Assembly: GCA_002308135.1 (NCBI GenBank)
Contig: DBVK01000054.1
Span: forward strand, 229-10,150
Direction: 5' to 3'
From: Bacteroidales bacterium UBA1266
GTDB lineage: Bacteria > Bacteroidota > Bacteroidia > Bacteroidales > WCHB1-69
Length of the DNA: 9,922 bases
Under the pieces are notes generated by a model. It was not told the DNA's origin and searched no databases. It saw nothing but the letters and a program-made list of their open reading frames with translations. Shown piece by piece: positions 6,486-9,922 of this stretch. Both the position numbers and the translations under genes were made by a program. Position 1 is the stretch's first letter, and every line of letters starts with the position of its first letter.

Positions 6486-8003
6486 TTAATACTTAAAGTG
6501 GTAATCCATTTCGGCGCCGCCTGCCCCAAGGCGGAAGGTATGCACCTCTCCGGTGCCCGGTTTGATGACGACAATGTCGCAGCAGAGCGTCTCTCTGGAG
6601 TTGAACCAGGCCCGTTTCTGCTCAGGGGCCAGGTTTTTGTTTTCCATTTTCCCGTAACCTTGCGAGATGAAATAGTTCACCCCGTCCTCGCGGATATGCG
6701 CATTGACGTGGGAGTCACCGGTAAACAGGCCGACCAGCTTGTTTGAGGTCTGGCTGAAATCCCAGCGCAAGTTGCCGTTTTCGCCTTGGTTATGGTTGGC
6801 GAAGGCCGACAGTATCTCCATCAGCAAGGGGGCGGTAGGGCCTTCTCGCGGGTCGGCCGTTTCCACGCCCCGTCCGATGTTGTGCGGCATGTAGTGCCCC
6901 ATTACCAGCACGGACATGCCCTCCGGTGTCTCCAACAGCGTCCGGATAAGCCATTCAAGCTGGTCTTCATCATAGGTGTAGTAATATTCGCCTTCCGTTT
7001 CGGAATTCTGGCTGTTCAGTATGATGATGCGCAGGGATTTCTCCGGCAGGTCGTAATAGCACCAGCAGTTGTGGTCGGTGAGGTGGAGGTTGCCGTTGGC
7101 GAAAGGGAGGGACGGTTTCTGGAACAGTTCCGACAGTTCCCCCGAGTTGATATGCGTGCCTTCCCCGCCGTCGTAATCATGGTTGCCGGGAGCAAAAAGA
7201 AACACCCCCTGGTATTTGGACATTTCGTCGCGCACGTGTTCGATAATATCGTTGGAATAGCTTTTGTCCGAATGTGCGGGTTCGGTGTTGAGCCCGATAT
7301 CCCCGAGATTGACCATCAGGTCGTAATGGAAAAGGGTGTCCAATTCCGCAATGTAGCCGATATGCCTGTATGTTTCGCGGTTGCAGGTGTGCACATCGGT
7401 GAGTATGGGGAAAACCACCGCCTCGTCTTTGCCTATCCATGCTTTCATGCGTTTGGCCGTTTCTTTGGCCTGCGGAATCACAAAAGCGGGTGTTTTCATG
7501 TCCGGTTTCGCTCCGAGCATGAGGTAGTCGGTGGAGGTGGTTTTGTAGAACAGGCTTAACGATTGGGATTTCCATTTTTCAAAATACTCCACCCGTATGG
7601 CATGGGGGCCTTTCGCCAGCGCCAGGGTGGCCATTTCTGCGACAGGCCCGTGCGCACCGTCTATATCCAGCAGTTTTTTCCCGTCAATGTACAGGCGGCT
7701 GCCATCATCGCTGCACAGGCGAAAAGAGAAGGTGTCGGTTTTTTTCACCATCAGGTTGTATTCGAGCAGAAGGGCGTAATGGTCTCCGTTTTCTCCCGGA
7801 ATACCCTCTAAATCAAAACAGTCTGTTGTACCTACCACATCCGCTTTCCCTAAGGTGTCAAAATCAGGCAGTACATCGCCCTGGTAGTTGAGATACATTT
7901 TGTATCTCACTTCGCCTTTTTTCGAAGGGGCTTGTTTTTGCGCTTGCAGACACAGAACGGCGAGCAGACAGCAGCAACATAAAAGAATCCGTTTTTTTCT
8001 CAT
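6486..8003 (-). CDS. Secreted PA14 domain / calcineurin-like metallophosphatase fusion
   Basis: Exported protein of 505 residues. Residues 1-22 form a signal peptide with basic RKKR, a hydrophobic core holding four Cys in a row (9-12), and a likely cut near LQAQ; no good lipobox is present. Residues ~30-155 look like a PA14 domain, usually a sugar-binding module, with the typical SFRLCSDDGSRLYIDGKKLLD stretch at 93-113. Residues ~195-450 are a calcineurin-like phosphoesterase with DVH (203-205), GD (234-235), GNHD (273-276), GHYMPH (369-374) and GDSH (429-432). The last replaces the usual GHxH motif: the first metal-binding His is Asp430 here. The remaining ~50 residues are a beta-rich tail. 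The likely role is phosphate ester hydrolysis in the periplasm or at the surface, perhaps on a carbohydrate-linked substrate; the substrate is unknown. It stands alone between two terminators. Confidence 0.87.
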   Translation of the reverse strand: MRKKRILLCCCCLLAVLCLQAQKQAPSKKGEVRYKMYLNYQGDVLPDFDTLGKADVVGTTDCFDLEGIPGENGDHYALLLEYNLMVKKTDTFSFRLCSDDGSRLYIDGKKLLDIDGAHGPVAEMATLALAKGPHAIRVEYFEKWKSQSLSLFYKTTSTDYLMLGAKPDMKTPAFVIPQAKETAKRMKAWIGKDEAVVFPILTDVHTCNRETYRHIGYIAELDTLFHYDLMVNLGDIGLNTEPAHSDKSYSNDIIEHVRDEMSKYQGVFLFAPGNHDYDGGEGTHINSGELSELFQKPSLPFANGNLHLTDHNCWCYYDLPEKSLRIIILNSQNSETEGEYYYTYDEDQLEWLIRTLLETPEGMSVLVMGHYMPHNIGRGVETADPREGPTAPLLMEILSAFANHNQGENGNLRWDFSQTSNKLVGLFTGDSHVNAHIREDGVNYFISQGYGKMENKNLAPEQKRAWFNSRETLCCDIVVIKPGTGEVHTFRLGAGGAEMDYHFKY

Positions 8004-8101
8004 CTTTATTTATATTTATTGGTATTGTAATGAAAGTTCACCTGCTAGAGGCTGGGGTTCCAATGGCAAAACAGCATAAAGGCCGTGGCAGGGGCAGGCT
8101 G

Positions 8102-8137
8102 AAAAAAAATAGCGGTCCGATATGAACCGCTATTTTT
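8102..8137 (-). terminator. Rho-independent terminator of the T9SS cargo gene
   Basis: A perfect 12-bp inverted repeat (8105-8116, AAAAATAGCGGT, with 8126-8137, ACCGCTATTTTT) and a 9-nt loop form a strong hairpin. On the minus strand it ends in eight T (complement of 8102-8109). It starts 16 nt past the stop of the T9SS cargo gene. The run of A before the stem on that strand could also let it work weakly in the other direction. Confidence 0.9.
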
Positions 8138-8153
8138 CAGTTTTCATAAAGAA

Positions 8154-9623
8154 TTAACGCACAGAAAATTTGGTGTTGAAACGTTTTCCGTTCTGTTCCA
8201 CGCTGATGATATACATACCGGCGCTCAAATCCTTGGTGCTGATGACGTTCTTTTCCTCGTTCGTGTAAACGGTCTTCATCACCTGACCCATCATGTTGTA
8301 GATACGGATGGCCGCACGGTCGCTGTTTTTCAGGCTTACGGTCACGTAGTCGTTGGCAGGATTGGGGTAAACGGATTCTATGGCGCTTGCAGCGTTTGCT
8401 ATACTCACTTTGCTGGAGTCACAGACATCCACACCGGCGCTGTCCGAGCTCAGGAGCAGGTACATGACGGGCAGCGTGCCGTTGTCAGGCTGGTACATGC
8501 TGTTGTACAGTTTGGCGCCAGTTTCGCTGCCGGCGTTCTTGCTGTTCCATATTTGGTAGTGGGTGTTTTTATGATCGTAAAAGGCGCTGTTGTATCCGTA
8601 AGGGTCGCAGAAAGCCTTGCCGTCTTCGTCATACGTCAGCAGCGAGAACTCGTTGTGGTAGGTGGTTATCCCCCCGTTATAGGTGTTGTCCGCATTGATA
8701 TTGGCGTGTTCCATGGTGTCTCCCACATGGTATTCGTAGCCGGGAAGGAATTGGGCGATAACGCTGACCACAGCGCCGGCGGGAACTTCAAAACCATTTT
8801 CGCCCAAGGCGATCTGATAGTTTTTGTATTTGAAATATTTAACGGTTTTGTTATCCACAAGCGAATCCCAATACACGTTTGTGTCGCTTTCCGTCAGCAC
8901 ATAGTCGAAAATGATGGTGTTGGCGGCTTTCGGTCTCAAGGACCTGCTTTTGGGTTGTTTGATTTCGTTGGAGTCAAATTTCACCATGGGGGCGAACAGC
9001 ATCGTATCCTGGTTCACATCGCTGGTGTAGTGCAAAGCGCGCCATTCGGAATTGACGCCAACGCGTTCATAGGTCTTGAAATACGATACGAACAGACGCA
9101 GTGTGTCGGGGGAGGCCGCATTGTAACCGTCTTTCTCGCCCCATTCGTAGGTGCCTACAACGGTAACGGAGTCAATTCTGTAGGGATAGGTCACCACTGC
9201 CGGATAGTCGGGGGTGGGGAAGATTCCGGTCAGACGCATTTTGTCGAAGGACTCGGAATAGGGGTCGAAGCTGATACCCATGGCATGGCGCCAAATGGCA
9301 TAGTATTTGGTGGAATCAAACGTTTCGGATCCTTTGCTCTTGAAACAATACACATAATTCATGCAAGTGTCCGGGAAAAGAATGTAGCTGTGGCGGTGCT
9401 CCGACAGGACGTACGAAGAGGGGAGCAGGTAGTTCAGGTAAGAGGCGGAATTAAGCCAGCCTTCCTTTGTGTAGTCTTTCGAATACTTTTGGTCAGTGGG
9501 CATCAGGCCTATGGCGTTTTTTCCAAACCCTGACTGCAGTTGTTTTGCCGGAGCAAAAGTGTTTTGGGCGTTCATTCCGAAAACGAAAGCCATCAACATT
9601 GAAAATAAAACAATTTTTTTCAT
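8154..9623 (-). CDS. T9SS type A sorting domain protein, function unknown
   Basis: A secreted 489-residue protein. Residues 1-20 form a Sec signal peptide (MKKIVLF..., likely cut near GMNAQ). Residues ~418-489 form a type A T9SS C-terminal domain: it opens with VYPNPANDYVTV, continues with IRIYNMMGQV, and ends with LSAGMYIISVEQNGKRFNTKFSVR-like motifs (SAGMYI at 467-472). Such domains take the protein across the outer membrane, where they are normally removed and the product is attached to the surface or released. The ~400-residue middle is rich in Tyr, Asp and Ser and looks beta-rich. It may hold two similar halves split by a basic linker near 223-233 (KQPKSRSLRPK), but I recognise no catalytic motif. 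ATG at 9623 follows a well-formed Bacteroidota promoter, and a strong terminator follows the stop, so it is transcribed alone. Confidence 0.9.
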   Translation of the reverse strand: MKKIVLFSMLMAFVFGMNAQNTFAPAKQLQSGFGKNAIGLMPTDQKYSKDYTKEGWLNSASYLNYLLPSSYVLSEHRHSYILFPDTCMNYVYCFKSKGSETFDSTKYYAIWRHAMGISFDPYSESFDKMRLTGIFPTPDYPAVVTYPYRIDSVTVVGTYEWGEKDGYNAASPDTLRLFVSYFKTYERVGVNSEWRALHYTSDVNQDTMLFAPMVKFDSNEIKQPKSRSLRPKAANTIIFDYVLTESDTNVYWDSLVDNKTVKYFKYKNYQIALGENGFEVPAGAVVSVIAQFLPGYEYHVGDTMEHANINADNTYNGGITTYHNEFSLLTYDEDGKAFCDPYGYNSAFYDHKNTHYQIWNSKNAGSETGAKLYNSMYQPDNGTLPVMYLLLSSDSAGVDVCDSSKVSIANAASAIESVYPNPANDYVTVSLKNSDRAAIRIYNMMGQVMKTVYTNEEKNVISTKDLSAGMYIISVEQNGKRFNTKFSVR

Positions 9624-9661
9624 GTGTCTTAAAGAATTAAATTAAATACATATTTAAGATG

Positions 9662-9693
9662 CAAAAATAATGCTTTTCCAAACACAAACCAAA
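9662..9693 (-). promoter_or_regulatory. Promoter of the T9SS cargo gene, Bacteroidota type
   Basis: On the minus strand TTTG (complement of 9690-9693) lies 20 nt before TATTTTTG (complement of 9662-9669). Both boxes match the Bacteroidota -33/-7 consensus with normal spacing. The box ends 38 nt before the ATG at 9623, leaving an AT-rich leader with no Shine-Dalgarno sequence, as is common in this phylum. Confidence 0.78.
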
Positions 9694-9753
9694 GAGTTTT
9701 CCCCAAAAAAAAGTAAAAAAATGCAGGAGCTGTTTTCCGGACATTTTTTTTTG

Positions 9754-9761
9754 TACTTTTG
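9754..9761 (+). promoter_or_regulatory. Probable dnaG promoter -7 box
   Basis: TACTTTTG matches TAnnTTTG exactly and ends 34 nt before the dnaG ATG. The upstream -33 element is weak: only TGTTTT at 9731-9736 lies at about the right distance. Together with the opposite-facing promoter at 9662-9693 it makes 9624-9795 a divergent promoter region. Confidence 0.55.
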
Positions 9762-9795
9762 AATTTTGGTTTTTCTTCGGGAGAGGGAAGTATAA

Positions 9796-9922
9796 ATGAT
9801 TAAAAGAGAGAGTATCGACTCCATTGTTGCAGCCTGCCGCATTGAAGAGGTGATAGGGGATTACGTACATTTGACCAAGCGTGGGGTCAATTATATCGGA
9901 TTGTGCCCTTTCCATGACGATA
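9796..9922 (+). CDS. dnaG: DNA primase DnaG (partial, N-terminus only)
   Basis: The first 42 codons of a bacterial primase, the enzyme that lays RNA primers for lagging-strand synthesis. The visible part is the start of the CHC2 zinc-binding domain: an N-terminal helix with IDSIVAACRIEEVIGDYV, then LTKRGVNYIGLCPFHDD, where Cys37 and His40 are the first two zinc ligands. This matches the usual primase start (IEEVIGDYV-L-KRG-NYIGLCPFH) closely. ATG at 9796 is preceded by a purine-rich stretch (GAGAGGGAAG at 9781-9790) that may serve as ribosome binding site, and by a TACTTTTG promoter box at 9754. It is the only plus-strand gene in the window and continues past the right edge. Confidence 0.93.
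   Translation, partial: MIKRESIDSIVAACRIEEVIGDYVHLTKRGVNYIGLCPFHDD

Noticed and set aside
6335..6574. Upstream extension of the miaB frame by 80 codons
   Set aside because: It overlaps the end and terminator of the metallophosphatase gene and is not MiaB-like; ATG at 6334 gives the standard MiaB N-terminus.
8040..8071. Possible metallophosphatase promoter (TTTTG, 19 nt, TAGCAGGT on the minus strand)
   Set aside because: Spacing is right, but the -7 box lacks the TTTG half of TAnnTTTG, so the match is not convincing.
9637..9915. Minus-strand open frame of 92 codons over the dnaG start
   Set aside because: It is antisense to the conserved DnaG zinc-domain start and covers the divergent promoter region; low-complexity Lys/Phe-rich product.
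1..9922. Search for CRISPR arrays, insertion sequences, attachment sites behind the tRNA, and defence genes
   Set aside because: No spaced direct repeats, transposase or integrase frames were seen. The sequence around the tRNA 3' end shows no integrated element within the window.

Overview
The window is a 9.9 kb piece of an ordinary chromosome from a Bacteroidota bacterium, most likely order Bacteroidales. The evidence is a secreted protein ending in a type IX secretion (T9SS) type A sorting domain, promoters fitting the Bacteroidota TTTG / TAnnTTTG pattern, and a lipoprotein of the Bacteroidales DPP5-like S9 peptidase type. Most genes lack a Shine-Dalgarno sequence, and the single tRNA gene does not encode its CCA end. 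All genes but one lie on the minus strand. I see no insertion sequence, phage gene, CRISPR array or other sign of recent transfer.

Right to left, following minus-strand transcription: dnaG (primase) starts at 9796 on the plus strand and runs off the right edge. It shares a divergent promoter region (9624-9795) with a T9SS cargo protein of unknown function (9623-8154), which has a strong promoter and a strong terminator. Next is a secreted PA14-metallophosphatase fusion (8003-6486), also followed by a clear terminator. Then come miaB (6334-5024), a tightly linked gene for a cytoplasmic YD/RHS-like repeat protein (5010-4096), and tRNA-Leu(CAA) (4025-3942) with its own promoter and terminator.

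Only 49 nt past the tRNA begins a compact three-gene set: a BASS-like membrane transporter (3892-2909), a threonine aldolase (2854-1775) and a DPP5-like S9 lipoprotein peptidase (1746 to beyond the left edge). The gaps are 54 and 28 nt, so they are probably one operon. A peptidase, an amino-acid lyase and a solute carrier would fit peptide or amino-acid use, but that link is inference.

The points most worth a second look are the RHS-like gene coupled to miaB, the tRNA-Leu(CAA) lying in line behind miaB (its A36-A37-A38 makes it an expected MiaB substrate), the transporter operon packed directly behind a tRNA terminator with little room for a promoter, and a changed metal motif in the metallophosphatase. 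I found no clear sign of a wholly new system.
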